Shown: positions 23,637 through 34,768, numbered from the stretch's first letter. The stretch is DNA of 64,000 nt from Diplocarpon mali (GCA_024741835.1 JAENRP010000061.1:126101-190100), one strand, 5' to 3'. Notes: a model not told the origin generated them from the sequence alone. Numbers and translations: made by a program.

Positions 23637-24947
23637 ATGTTAGACTTTCCTTCTGGAACTAGGAACGAGCCCAAGTGCGATGTCACTCATGGTGTCATGG
23701 GCCACCTGGACCCGAAGCAACCTCCTGTGAAGAGAAAACCTTTCGCCTCGATTTTGAACCAGAGGTTCATCCTAAAGGCATGCCAAATCTGCAAGAATGC
23801 GCAACAAACCGACTAACTTCGGCGCAAAGACAGAGCTGATAGTTCCCGAGGAGTTGTATGAAATCATTCGAAAAGATCTGGTGATAGACCTTCCCAAGCC
23901 AACCTACAGTCGAGTCATCCTCCCACTCAGCGCTCTGCTGGAAGGGGAGATCTTCAACGAGTATATCAAAAGAGGTATGTATTCACCATTGTCACGATAC
24001 CCTTCGACTTCTGATCAATACTTAGGCAATGTTCTTATGTTATCAGAGGGGAGAATTGATAGAGATAATGTTTATTATCTTAGACAAGGTAATTACATGG
24101 TGTAACTTATTCAAATCCAGTTCACTGATATGGCTCAGGTGTCCTGACCTTACATCTGGATAAGGAAAGTTACGAACGGGCAGGTCTAGTTGGGAAGCCA
24201 GACGGTGTCAAAGGCAAACGTGGGACCAAGCCTCGATGGGGTGAGAACATTGCATTGCTACTATCCAATCTCATACTGACATGGAACATAGTTGTCGAGT
24301 TAGAGCTACGCTCGCCGTCGATGTTACATGGGAAGAAAGGGTTTGACAGGATAGTGTATGCATTCAAGAATGTCTTAAATACACCCGTCACGTGGTTATT
24401 CTTGGATCTGGAAACCAGCAGTACGTTGCTATTATTGCCATTTCATGCAAGCATACTGATGTATAAGCTAGCACCCACACCAAGCCCAATGGAAAGACAC
24501 TTCCCATTAAACAAGACAGTCAGCCCCGACGTCCAGGAGATGCAAGTCAACATGCCTTCACTCCAACCTCCGACGGACGTGGACATGTCGTACGGGGCCG
24601 ACTTTGAAGACTATGCCGTTGAAGTCCAAGAGTGGCTTTCGCTTGTTTTGCTCAACAGTCCGAGAATACACCCCGACGACAAGATAGACTCCTTCCTCTC
24701 TCGGTATGTTCCTCCAGGAGATACTCTTACATCCTGCAAGCTGGTCAAGATCGCATGGCGGGGATTCTTGTCTCCAAGCTGGGCACATAAGATGTTTGTT
24801 CAGGTGCTGCTAGCTACTCCGGGGCATGGATGGTTTGCTTATTGTGTCGATGGATCTGGCGAGAGCCCTTCCGGGAATGGCAGGCACTGTACGATATTGA
24901 GGCTGCCGGATGCTCCAAACGAGTACGTTCTATGGGACATAGTTTAG
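23637..24947 (+). CDS. Ribonuclease P/MRP protein subunit, Rpp40 family
   Basis: Six exons (23637-23777, 23830-23974, 24026-24088, 24139-24240, 24292-24420, 24472-24947) give 351 residues. The start MLDFPSGTRNEPKCDVTHG with GHLDPKQPPVKRKPF is typical of fungal Rpp40 proteins. Conserved blocks are SRVILPLSALLEGEIFNEYI, VLTLHLDKESYERAGLVG, GKKGFDRIVYAFKNVL and WLFLDLET. The C-terminal half holds YEVQEWLSLVLLNSPRI-like sequence and WRGFLSPSWAHKMFVQ. The family belongs to the RNase P and MRP holoenzymes, which process pre-tRNA 5' ends and pre-rRNA. The first intron is GC-AG: no GT donor keeps the frame, while GC...CTAAC...AAAG (52 nt) joins LK to TELIVPEE exactly. The gene ends 14 bp from the convergent ankyrin gene. 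Confidence 0.88.
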
Positions 24948-24961
24948 GATTTTTGTATCGA

Positions 24962-25633
24962 TTAACCCGTTCGTTGGCGGACCTCTCTTTCTTCGCCCAA
25001 ATCACACCTCAAGGCCTCGGCGATGAGAGTTCGCAAAGCATCTTGCCCTTGTTCTCCTTCAAAATCCGGCTGGGCTGCCAGTTCATCGATCCGAAGTTTT
25101 AATTCTGGATCTAGTATTTCTCCAGCTTCTTCCGGTGCCATGGTTCCAAAGTCTACTGACATGCCTTCTGGTAGAGGTGGAGGAGGCTGTGTGTCATTCG
25201 CAGCAGTATTTGTCGACCGGCTACCACCGTTGACCTGGCCCTCGAGCTCCTTCATTCGCAAGTAGACTGCAACTTCTGGATAATCATTATCCTCCATGAT
25301 TCTTTCTCTGGCATTCTGACCCTCTGATCCTATAATTTTCACGTCCGCCTTCAGCTCTTCAACCAACACCCTCGCGACTTCGACTGTTTCCACGCCGAAC
25401 AGTGGTGTTTCCCCATCTTCATCCTTCAAATCAACGCTGACATGGTAGGTTTTGACCAGAGCTCTGAGCAGATCGAGGTGGCCATACGAGGCTGCTGCAT
25501 GCACGAGGGAGTAGCCATGCTCATCCTGGGCCGATGCGAAGGAGGGTTCGGCTCCGAGGAGCTGGAGAACTCGGGCAGGGTTATCTGCAGCGAGGACAAA
25601 GAGGTTGTTGGGGCCTGTGAGCGTTGCCATCAT
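24962..25633 (-). CDS. Ankyrin-repeat protein similar to yeast Ycr051w
   Basis: Single exon, 223 residues from the first of two adjacent ATGs (MMATLTG). The frame stays open upstream to 25717, so a longer start is possible but has no similarity support. Ankyrin-type sequence covers about residues 8-110: LFVLAADNPARVLQLL, DEHGYSLVHAAASYGHLDLLRALV and DLKDEDGETPLFGVE, then VARVLVEELKAD. The C-terminal part (MSVDFGTMAPEEAGEILDPE and a helical end) matches small fungal ankyrin proteins resembling S. cerevisiae Ycr051w, found in cytosol and nucleus and of unknown function. No enzymatic domain is present. It is convergent with RPP40 with only 14 bp between stop codons, so 3' ends probably overlap. 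Confidence 0.85.
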   Translation of the reverse strand: MMATLTGPNNLFVLAADNPARVLQLLGAEPSFASAQDEHGYSLVHAAASYGHLDLLRALVKTYHVSVDLKDEDGETPLFGVETVEVARVLVEELKADVKIIGSEGQNARERIMEDNDYPEVAVYLRMKELEGQVNGGSRSTNTAANDTQPPPPLPEGMSVDFGTMAPEEAGEILDPELKLRIDELAAQPDFEGEQGQDALRTLIAEALRCDLGEEREVRQRTG

Positions 25634-26101
25634 GGATTCGAACCGTAGAGTGGTAACTTTACCTGAGGCTGTAGTGCAAGCGCTGCTATTGTACAAATAA
25701 TTATCTGCCCCGCGCAAGGCTGAGACATTGAAAAATACATCACAGGGGTATTGTAAGCCAGGAGGGTAAGCTAATGTAGTAGTCTAGATATATATGCCAC
25801 GAACTACAGAGACTTTGTTTGAATTTGGTCTCACTGCCTGAGGTAAGATCCAGTCAGTGAATTCGCTATCTAACGAGAAAACATTGGTCTGACTAACTCA
25901 CCAGGCATAATTTTTTCGCCGAAGCAAAAGGAACCTAGCGTAGAGCAGAGCAAACTGCTACTCTCAAAGCAAAGTCTTTGAAACCACAACTCATATCTTT
26001 ACTACGTTTTCCACTTCTTCAACTTTAAAGCTCCCTACCTTCAGATCTAGCAGATCAAGAGAACTCTCTTTTGATCTGCCTTTCAAAGACATTCCACGAC
26101 T
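25634..26101. other. Intergenic, divergent promoters
   Basis: This 468 bp lies between the divergent ankyrin and TRL1 genes. The 100 bases before TRL1 are pyrimidine-rich, a common feature of fungal core promoters. Confidence 0.5.
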
Positions 26102-28652
26102 ATGGCAAACGCCGTCAAGGTTCCCTTCCGTATCCAAGACGTAGCGGAGATCCAAGCTCTACTTCAAAATCTCCAAACCGGCCTTAAGAAAGCATCCAAC
26201 GCTAGCAAGAAAAGCTACAGCTGCAAAAGAACCAGCTTCAAGGTATTTGGCTCTCCAGAAAATCTTAGGGTTGACTCGTGGCGCTTTCAAGATTGGGACT
26301 ACAAGCGTGACGATCTTCCAACCTACGCCAGAGGTCTCTTTACTGGGAATAACGCAAACGGCCAACCTGAGATTTCAATTAGAGGCTACGACAAGTTCTT
26401 CAACACTGATGAAGTCCATGCAACCAAATGGAGCACTATCAAGCAATCTACCCAAGGCCCATACGAGTTGAGCATAAAGGAAAACGGATGCATCCTCTTC
26501 ATTAGTGGTCTTCACGATGGTTCATTGCTTGTTTGTAGCAAGCACTCGACGGGTCCAAGGAACGGAGAGGTGAGTCATGCTACGGCTGGAGAGAAATGGG
26601 TCGACAAGCATCTTGCATCTGTTGGCAAGACACGCCACGACCTTGCTAAGGAGTTGCGAAGCAGAAATGCTACCGCGGTTTTCGAGCTGTGTGATGATGA
26701 ATTTGAGGAGCACATTCTTGCTTATGACAAAGACAATGCTGGGCTGTATCTCCATGGCATCAACATCAACATTCCAGAGTTTATGACATATCCAGGTGTC
26801 CAGGTTCAAGCTTTCGCTGAGGCATGGGGCTTCAGAAAGACCGATTTCCTCGTTTACGATGACATTGATGCAACCAAGACCTTCCTTGATGAAGTTGCTG
26901 AGACTGGTCAATACAATGGTCGAGACGTCGAAGGATTTGTCGTACGATGCAAGGCTCGTCACAAATCAGCAGGTCGGCATGCCGATTGGTTCTTCAAGTA
27001 TAAGTTTGAGGAGCCATACCTGATGTACCGTCAATGGCGTGAGTGTACTAAGGCTATCATCAGCGGAAAGACGCCTCGATACAGGAAACACGTTAAAATC
27101 ACGGAGGAGTACTTGCTCTATACCCGGAAGCAGCTTGCGGAGAATCCTCAGCTCGGTAATGCCTATCAAGCAAATCACGGTATCATCAAATTGAGAAATG
27201 ACTTCCTGAAGGAAAAGAACCTCAAAGGCTCCGAAATTATCCGGCAAGAATACGCCGAACTTGGTGGGGCTCCAGAAGATGTATCCAAGAACATTATTTT
27301 GGTACCTATTGCTACTATTGGCTGTGGCAAGACAACGATCGCTGTTGCACTGACACACCTCTTCAACTGGGGTCATGTCCAGAACGACAACATTGTCGGC
27401 AAGGGACGTCCACCCCGCTTCACCAAGGAGGTTTTGGCCCAGCTTGAGGACAAACCCGTCGTCTTTGCGGATCGAAATAATGCACAGAGACACGAGCGTG
27501 AGCAAATCGTTCGAGATGTCCACCAGACACATCCCCATGTTCGCCTGGTTGCCCTGAACTTTGTTCATTCGCCGGACACTATCGCCAAGATTAGACAGGT
27601 TACTCAGCAAAGGGTTCTTGCTCGCGGTGACAACCATCAAACCATTCAGGCAGCTACCGATTCGAAAAAGGTTGTTGGGATTATGGAAGGATTTATACAC
27701 CGCTTCGAGGCGTTCAGTTCGGAAGCACGAGCTGACGACGGATTTGATGCTGTCATCGACCTTGATCCCACCTCGGATTCCCGCGAGAACCTGGAAACTG
27801 TCGTTGGTCAACTGCATAACTTATTCCCTAAGCTCATTCCCGACATGCCTTCGAGCGAGGATCTTGACGAAGCTATAAAGGTCTCCCTCAGTGAGTACAA
27901 GCCCGAGATTCGACATGTGATTGGCGATCGTGGGTCAAGAAATGATAAGGGCAATAGCAACAAAAATCAAAAGCCGAAGCAGCAGGACCATGTAAATTGA
28001 ACCAAACTCGGAATCGTGCGGTGTTTGCTAATTTCTCAGCAGCAAAATCAGACTCCCGTTACGAAGAAGCCGAAGCCTCTTGAATACGTCTCCGTCAACC
28101 TGCCCAAATCACAGGTTCTCGATGCTCTAGAAACCACCTTTGCTTCTACCTCGACTAACAAAGCTCGTTTCTTCAGACAGCTTCAACGAAATCACCGTAT
28201 TCAGCCCGAATTCCATGTTACCTTGATTCATCGCGCATCTGCGAAGGCAAATCACGAGCTTTGGCAGAAGTATGGTGACCTTCATGCTGCGAGTGGAGGC
28301 CCGTGGGATCCAAACAGCAAACTTGGTGACTGCAAGGTCTTGCTGGAGAAGGTATTTCTAGTCTTGACATCAGCTTTTCTAAAAAGACTCGCTAAATTAT
28401 GCTCAGGTTGTGTGGGACAACCGCATCATGGCTGTTGTTGCTAGGCTTGTTGACGATGGCTGGGAGTGTACTAACCAAGTCGCTCACGTCACTGTTGGCA
28501 CCAGAGATAATGACGTCAAGCCTAAGGAAAGTAATGATCTCCTGAAGCGGTGGATCGAGGTTGGAAGCGGTGATGACTCTGGTATTGGTGAGGCTGTCAT
28601 TGCTGGTGGCCAAGTTCTGGATGGCACTGTCAAAGGTAACCTTTCACGATAA
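26102..28652 (+). CDS. TRL1: tRNA ligase Trl1 (ligase, polynucleotide kinase and cyclic phosphodiesterase)
   Basis: Three exons (26102-27991, 28040-28351, 28407-28652; introns 48 and 55 nt) give 815 residues, close to yeast Trl1 (827). The N-terminal adenylyltransferase has its nucleophile at Lys126 in SIKENGC and the GFVVRCK and WFFKYKFEEPYLMYR motifs. The central kinase P-loop is ATIGCGKTT at about 404-412. The C-terminal cyclic phosphodiesterase has two HxT motifs, HVT at 689-691 and HVT at 761-763. Together the domains open the 2',3'-cyclic phosphate, phosphorylate the 5' end and seal exons in tRNA splicing and in HAC1-type mRNA splicing during the unfolded-protein response. The first intron starts two codons before an in-frame stop, so unspliced RNA would lose the phosphodiesterase domain. 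A long antisense open frame inside is a shadow. Confidence 0.96.
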
Positions 28653-29175
28653 GCCATTTGGTGGCGACACGGGAAAATGGTGTTGTGGTGTTCAGAGGCA
28701 TAAGGTCTCGATTAGACCACTGAAGGGTTGGTCCTTGATTTGGGGAGATTTCTTCGAGCTGCCCGATGATTTGTACTCGAGCGAGTAGAATAATAGATAG
28801 ATATACCATCATGCGAAAACTAAGAAATCAAAATTCCTCCAAACAAAGATTATCATAACTGGCCTCAAACCATCATGATTCTGGATGATTTAGCCAGGAA
28901 TATACCACAAGATTAATATTGGCATGTTGCTACGCAAATATAATCCACATGAAAGGATCGACTACATGACTCGACCCGCCGAAGTCCTTCAAGCAGCTGG
29001 GCATTCATGCCCACCATCCATAATCGTGATTTGCTGCCATCACACAAAGCCCATCACGTCGTATTAAAAGGCATAAATCATCCTTAAGAGAGAAATTCTC
29101 CAGACACCGTGGCCATGCCATGGCACTGAACACTCAAGGCATCCAATCTCCCACCATCTGCAGCATTCTCCTCTC
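28653..29175. other. Intergenic, convergent gene ends
   Basis: This 523 bp lies between TRL1 and the convergent GPI-protein gene. A stretch after the TRL1 stop stays open briefly but shows no conservation I recognise. Confidence 0.5.
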
Positions 29176-30057
29176 CTAGACCAGCTGCCCTGCAATGCCC
29201 AGCCCGACACCAGCCATGACGCCCGCCGCAGCATAACAGCCCTTCACAGCAGCAGTCGGCCGGGCAGCCCCGTTGTCCGTCGTGCCAGTCACGAAACTGA
29301 TCTCCGTCCCCGTCCCAAACTGCGCACAGTTTGTGCTCACGATGTTGTAGCAGCCGACCGAGCTCAAGCTGCTGCAGAGGCTCGTAGCAGAGGCAAGCCC
29401 CAAGTTCTGTATCGTCGGCGTGGCCGTGACCCCTCCGTTGGGCGCCACGATCGTCACCCCGAATCCCGCATTGCCGCTCCCACCCCCCCCCAAGGCAAAG
29501 GTGCAGGCCGCGTAGTTGGTCTGGCAGTCGTTGTAGGCCGAGTTGCAGGCAGCGCTGTTGACGTACGATACTGGTATGTACGGGAACGGGAAGAAGTCGT
29601 TGGCGACGTAGGATACGGTTCCGGTGATCGTGGCCGCTGGGTTCGTGCTCGTGCCAGTTGTACCGCCAGTCGTCGTCGTCGTCGTCGTGCCCGCGGCTAC
29701 CGTCCCTCCGCCGAGGACTCCCCCTCCTGCTGGCCTGGCGGTTGCAATATCGAGCGAGCCCGTACAGCTCGCTCCCGTCGGGCAGCAGGCTATGTTATCC
29801 GACCTGTCCGTTGTGCAGAACGAGCCGGCTGTGCAGCAAGCTCCGCCGGCCGAGTCTCTGAAGGTGCTGCATGAATTGAAGTTGGCTGGACAGTTGCCGT
29901 CTCTTTTGAGAAACTCGTGTTCGGAGGATGACGATTCGTTGGAGAGCTGGATTGGTTTTTCGGTGTATGGCTCGTAGAAAGGCGCAAGTATCGAGGAGAT
30001 CTGAAGGCCAGATGCTGGGACGAGGAGAAGAGAGAGATAGGTGGTTCCCGACCACAT
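29176..30057 (-). CDS. Secreted cysteine-rich, probably GPI-anchored cell-surface protein
   Basis: This 293-residue protein has an N-terminal signal peptide (MWSGTTYLSLLLVPASGLQ). It is followed by a Cys-rich block (CPANFNSCSTF, GGACCTAGSFCTTD, IACCPTGASCTG at about 55-105), then a Thr/Gly-rich spacer and a second Cys-containing region. It ends in a hydrophobic tail (YAAAGVMAGVGLGIAGQLV) after small residues, typical of GPI attachment. This layout matches a common but uncharacterised family of ascomycete GPI-anchored wall proteins. An upstream in-frame ATG at 30078 (MSTNAAR) lies inside a likely 5'-leader intron (30063-30121; GTAAGT donor, AACTAAC branch, GCAG acceptor). Splicing removes it and leaves AAGATGTGG as the first ATG. 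The coding strand is notably C/G-rich relative to its flanks. Confidence 0.8.
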   Translation of the reverse strand: MWSGTTYLSLLLVPASGLQISSILAPFYEPYTEKPIQLSNESSSSEHEFLKRDGNCPANFNSCSTFRDSAGGACCTAGSFCTTDRSDNIACCPTGASCTGSLDIATARPAGGGVLGGGTVAAGTTTTTTTGGTTGTSTNPAATITGTVSYVANDFFPFPYIPVSYVNSAACNSAYNDCQTNYAACTFALGGGGSGNAGFGVTIVAPNGGVTATPTIQNLGLASATSLCSSLSSVGCYNIVSTNCAQFGTGTEISFVTGTTDNGAARPTAAVKGCYAAAGVMAGVGLGIAGQLV

Positions 30058-30896
30058 TCTTGCTGCGTTAGTTGACATGCTTGCCCCTATGATGCGGGGT
30101 TTTAGAATGATAGCCACTTACTCGAGGGTGGTGGCGACTTTGTCCGATCAATCGAATTCTGACACTGAATGAGCAAGGGAATTCCAGGAGGATGAGATGA
30201 AGGTAAGTCCCCGAAGTCCCGCTCAACAAATCAGGGCTGTAAGTAGGGCTGACGAACCTGCAGCTGAAGCGTATGCAAATGTCAACAAACCTTTCGCATG
30301 GGTGTGATGGCCCAGCAACCAGCCAATGGCGGGCAGTTATACTTTCAAACCAAACCATTTTCCCAGACTTTTCACGGTGTCGAACCTCTTTGCAGCTCTC
30401 TCATGAGTAGGGTAATCTCAATAAAAAAGCATTAAATACTACATGGAGATGTCACATCTTGAATTTTTCAGAGCCCACCTGAGGACTGGACCAGCTCGGG
30501 TGGTTGCATCAAGGCCTTTGCAGCCTCATATCTTGCGGTACTAACACAAATTCGAGCTATTGGACACGCCAGCATATTCTGAACATTAGAAGGCAAGAGC
30601 CATCCAGAAAATATTTCCGGGCAGATAGAGCCAATTTGGTGATTCTAAATGTTGCTGCAGTCAACAGACTGCTCAACAATCAATCAACGAGATAGTTAAC
30701 AGCTTCATCCCTTGGCCCTTAAATGCAGTTGCACCGTGATATCCTTGTTTGTCTGCTGGCCGTGGCCATATAAGTGATGATCGAAAAACAAGAAAGAGCA
30801 GGCACTTTNCAATAACGCCCCAGTCCCTTGCCCCAGGCCAGGTGATTTTAAACAGTCCATGTAAATGGCATCTGAACAGATTTGAATCATCCAATC
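30058..30896. other. Intergenic with likely 5'-leader intron and one ambiguous base
   Basis: This 839 bp holds the promoter and 5' leader of the GPI-protein gene, including the putative leader intron 30063-30121, and the 3' flank of the next gene. One undetermined base (n) is at 30809, so local assembly quality is imperfect. No gene is supported. Confidence 0.5.
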
Positions 30897-31733
30897 CTAC
30901 TTCCGGCCAACTGGTTTCTCCGAGACAAACGGGTCATCTAAGGAGGGAGGAATAATAGCCCCTGAACGCCACGATGGAATGTTCCGGATGGAGAGGACAC
31001 GGCTTCTACCAACTTCCTCGCCAGTGTCCGGCTCGTCTCGCTGGGGCTTCGTCGAGTACGGGATTGGCGGTGGCTCGCGTGGTCCTCGGCCAGTATACCT
31101 ATAAGAATGATCATCGTAGCCCTTGACCCATGCCTCGTCTTCCTCGGTCATCTTGTCCATGCTATATACTCGACGGCGACTGCCTGGGGGTCCCTGTGGC
31201 TGAGACGGGAGTTTAGAAACCTCAGAGCTGATCTTGGCCTTGCCCTTGCCCCAACTACTGGTGTCCACTTCATGAAAATTAGCCTTACACTCTGCAATGT
31301 TTCTAGATCTTGAGTTTCTCTTGGGGGTTCGAGCTCATAAGAAGTGGCTTTCAAGCCAAGGTTTCAAGACGAGCAGAGAAGGAGGTAGAAACTTCGACAT
31401 ACCGCCGGCAGCCTCAACCTTCTTACGATATTCCGCGGAAGCAACTCGTTTCTCGGAAGAAACCCGGTGACCGGTCCAGGCGTTGCCAAGTTCCTTGCTG
31501 GGCCTTCTCTTCTCGACAGGAATCCGAAGAGACTCGCTGGGTCCCCTGGAGCTTGTAGCATGATGTTGATTCTCACGGGTCTTGACTGGCAAGTTCTCAA
31601 CTTGGTGCTTTTTCCGGCTTGTTGATTGGTTACCAGTCGTCCCGCAAGGACCGTGTTGATCGTGAGAGGACAGAGTATGAGCTTGAGTACTTGGAACGGC
31701 TGGGGCCTTACCATCACCAGCATAGTCAGTCAT
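30897..31733 (-). CDS. Hypothetical protein, disordered
   Basis: I infer two exons, 31403-31733 and 30897-31291, with a 111 nt intron (CGGCG/GTATGT donor, CATTGCAG acceptor), giving 241 residues. An alternative acceptor (ATGAAG at 31268) also stays in frame and gives 233. The N-terminal half is basic and low in order (STSRKKHQVENLPVKTREN, RRPSKELGNAWTGHR). The second exon has a more distinctive MDKMTEEDEAWVKGYDD followed by SYRYTGRGPREPPPIPYS. I recognise no family. It starts 36 bp after the stop of the FtsJ-like gene, on the same strand and in the same frame, with no further stop between. It may therefore be a downstream gene, a readthrough extension, or the second half of one gene split by a single TGA. 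Confidence 0.5.
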
Positions 31734-31769
31734 ACTGAGCGCATCCGCTTGAATTCCCCTGATCGCAAA

Positions 31770-33368
31770 TCAGTATGTGATTTGTTGGAGATTTTGGAGA
31801 TTTTGGATCAAGAACAAAGCCGCGGGACACTGGCCCTCCAGAGCATGAAAGACATCAGGAAGAAACCTCACGAACCAGATATCTTGTCCGTACTGGATCA
31901 ATGCGCCGCCGAATTCGCTCAGCACGTCAACAACCAGCTCCTGCGTAGGTTCAGCAGGTTTTACACCAGTCCCCAGCTGCCCACCGAAAGTTGCTGTCCA
32001 CCAAGTCTCCTTCCACTCCTTGACAGCTGAAATCGCATGCTCGCTCTGTGTGTTGACATTAGTCGCAATAATGTAGAACGACGATCGGGTTTGATGCTTC
32101 TTCAGTGGTTTGAAGGTCTGAATAGTGGCGAATTTGCTGATCAGATACCTAGATAAGTAAAATAAGTATCCTTACAAGAGTAAAGAAATAGAACATTCCT
32201 ACATTGTGTAAACAGATGACCAGGACTCCACCTTATGAAGGAGCATGATCAGAGTTCCCTTGCCATCACGGCGAATGCGTTGCATGGCAAGAATGAGCTG
32301 CGAAGTAGCAAGACTAGACGTCTTGAGTGAGTCAGTGTTTCACCTGCGAGACGCCATAAGCCAAGATGGGTGAGAGCACCTGTACGTGTACATGTAGACC
32401 TTGTATCCAGAATACAAAAGAGCCCTTGTAAGAGGTGTAAAGCAAACAAACGTACCGGACAGCCTCGTTTTCCTCTCGGTACGATGGACGATTGTGGGAT
32501 CGAAGCTTGATACCATCGCAGAGAACCAAGTCGAACTCATAGAATCTGAAGGGCTGAACGTTCGAGAAACGATAGTAATCTGGGTGCTTTCTCGGAGCTT
32601 CCTTCCCGGTAAACTCGCGAACGAGCATTGTGGCATCCATTCCAAGCAGACCCGACAGTTCTTTAGGATCGATACAAAGGCGATGGCCACCAAGTTCGAC
32701 GGGAAGAGTAATGCCGAAGACCTTTGAGTGGGGATTCATCTTCATAATTGCAGCTGAGTAGCCACCAGGAGCCATGCAAATATCGAGGACCTTTGGGGTG
32801 TGAGACTTGCTGTGATGTAGCCTCAGTGCTCCAGTGGCCTTATCCATTTGCTCGGCGATCTCCTGCATCTAGATACCAGGAGAATTAGTAACTGCATGAT
32901 TGCTAGGATTCCAGAAATAGCGCACGTGGTCCGAAGGCCATCTATGCTCATAGGATACGTGTGTGTTGATCTTATACTTATAAACTTACCATGAGATAGA
33001 AGCGGCGCTCTCCTTCCTCATCGGCCTTATCTGCCTTCTCCCGCTGTGACTTGAAAAATTCGTCACCTTTCTCTTTGTTCTCTAGCCAGCCCTGCATTGT
33101 GTAAGTTGGCTACTGAGTATATGAATAATAGCATTGGACATACACGGAGTCTGAAATTCAGACATATAGCAAACTCATAGTTACGTTGTAGAACATATTC
33201 CATAACATTCTTAGTGGCATTGTCAATACCGCGGGGCTCAGCAATAGATGCTTTATTAACCATATCCGCAATAAAGTCGTTCCACGTTGCGTCTTCTCCC
33301 ATGTAGTCAGAGTTATCTTTACTCATCTTCAACCTGGCAAGACGGCAAGAGAGCTCATTGGGATCCAT
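31770..33368 (-). CDS. FtsJ-like SAM-dependent methyltransferase domain protein
   Basis: Five exons (33144-33368, 32990-33091, 32456-32868, 32203-32313, 31770-32148; introns 52, 121, 142 and 54 nt) give 409 residues. An N-terminal helical region (LSCRLARLKMSKDN, WNDFIADMVNKASIAEP, MEYVLQRNYEFAICLN) precedes the FtsJ/RrmJ-type fold. SAM motif I is VLDICMAPGGYSAAIM at about residue 136, and YEFDLVLCDGIKLR supplies the catalytic-type Asp. LILAMQRIRRDGKGTLIMLLHK supplies the catalytic-type Lys. Then YLISKFATIQTFKPLKKHQTRSSFYIIATN completes the domain. The family 2'-O-methylates RNA in characterised relatives; this fungal branch is uncharacterised. The final Glu of the K-D-K-E tetrad is not obvious by eye. 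The C-terminus after IQYGQDIW is poorly conserved, and its TGA stop lies in frame with the next open frame. Confidence 0.82.
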
Positions 33369-34768
33369 GTTGGAGTGGATTGTCAAGCGCCTACAACGCC
33401 AATGAGAATGGAGAAAATTTTCTGCGGACTATTAGCAAATCTCAGAGGTTGCGAGGGAACAAGAGATGGCATACGAATCAGGTTGGCAGCTTTGAAGAGA
33501 CAGAACTGAAAGCTCAAAGCTGAGCGTTTGGTAACAACAAGCTGTTGCGATGTTGAAACAAATGATTGTCAAGAGAAAGATGTTGTGCGCTGCGATGAGC
33601 AGAGCTTGGTGAAGCGCTAAACCTGACCTGTGCGCTGCCAAACTTGAGTCGTAGCAGACGTGCGTTGCGTGGAAGATGATGGAGAGACACTTTTTCACCT
33701 CTGAAGAAAAGTTCAAAATCGTCATCAAGGCGTGGCCGGTGAGGTGTGGCCGGTGCTTCATAGCCACCTGAGTACGTAGGTAGCATGTCGAAGAGAAGCA
33801 CGTTTTTGTTACCCCTTTTCGACCAAGCGAGAATTGGTCTTAGAGGCTCTCAGTAGCCACAATAGAGGGTACTTCTATCGCCTAAGGGTGTATTGTTTCG
33901 AGACTGGGAAAACAGAAATAGGCGAAAGTGAGCGCCATTGTTACTCTCAAAGAACTAAAATACTTTTTACAACTTATAAGAAGCTTTCAGGAAGTGTTAG
34001 CCACCGACAAGGCCACAGGACAGAACAGTATTTCCAACCAAGGAATCACAAAATGTCGAAGCACAATCACTCCCACGCTCTAATTATGCGTGGCAGAATG
34101 GGAAGGCGCTCTTGCAACATAAAATTGAGCCTCTAGAAACGAATAGCACATTCAAGAGTCTAGACACCGATTAAGCAATCTCTATAAAATTCTGGGTTCA
34201 TTTGTGCTTGCTATTGTACAATGTAGCAAATTTCGATTTCTTTCTATTGAACACCGAGAAGCTCGCGTACGTAGAGTACTTGCAGAACTTGATTTGATGA
34301 CTTTTTTGATTTATGAGAGCCCAATTAATCAGAGCAGGTATGTGGGTCATTTCAGGGACGAAGGAGCATTACGCCTCAATGCCCGCACTTTTAGGTGGAG
34401 AGAGACGGGCTATGCAAGATATGAACAGTAAGCAAACAAGAACGAATGAAAAGCAGTCCACGTCCACACCCGGAAGAGCGAGGGTGATCAGATTTGAAGA
34501 TGATGTCGAGATCTCCAATCTTCTGCGAGCTCCTGACGAACGCCGTGATACCGTGAAAAAAGGACTAGAGAAAACTAGAGAAAAAAACTCGTAGACACAG
34601 TCGATGTCGAGTGCCCAAACCAAAACCTGCATGATAGCGGGATATTTGAGCGAGTGTAGGATACGCCGAGAAATCCTGAGTAATAACCACTGGATTTCTA
34701 CGTTGAACTAAGATACCAGGAATTATCTCAGCCGAATGGTATCGACAAATTCAGAAGGGTGATTTGGG
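33369..34768. other. Intergenic, tandem genes
   Basis: This 1.4 kb lies upstream of the FtsJ-like gene and downstream of the LARP gene. The small open frames in it show no similarity or splice structure. Nothing else is recognised. Confidence 0.5.

Noticed and set aside
26966..27817. 283-codon open frame antisense to TRL1
   Set aside because: Lies wholly within a well-supported exon of TRL1; open only because of codon bias on the coding strand.
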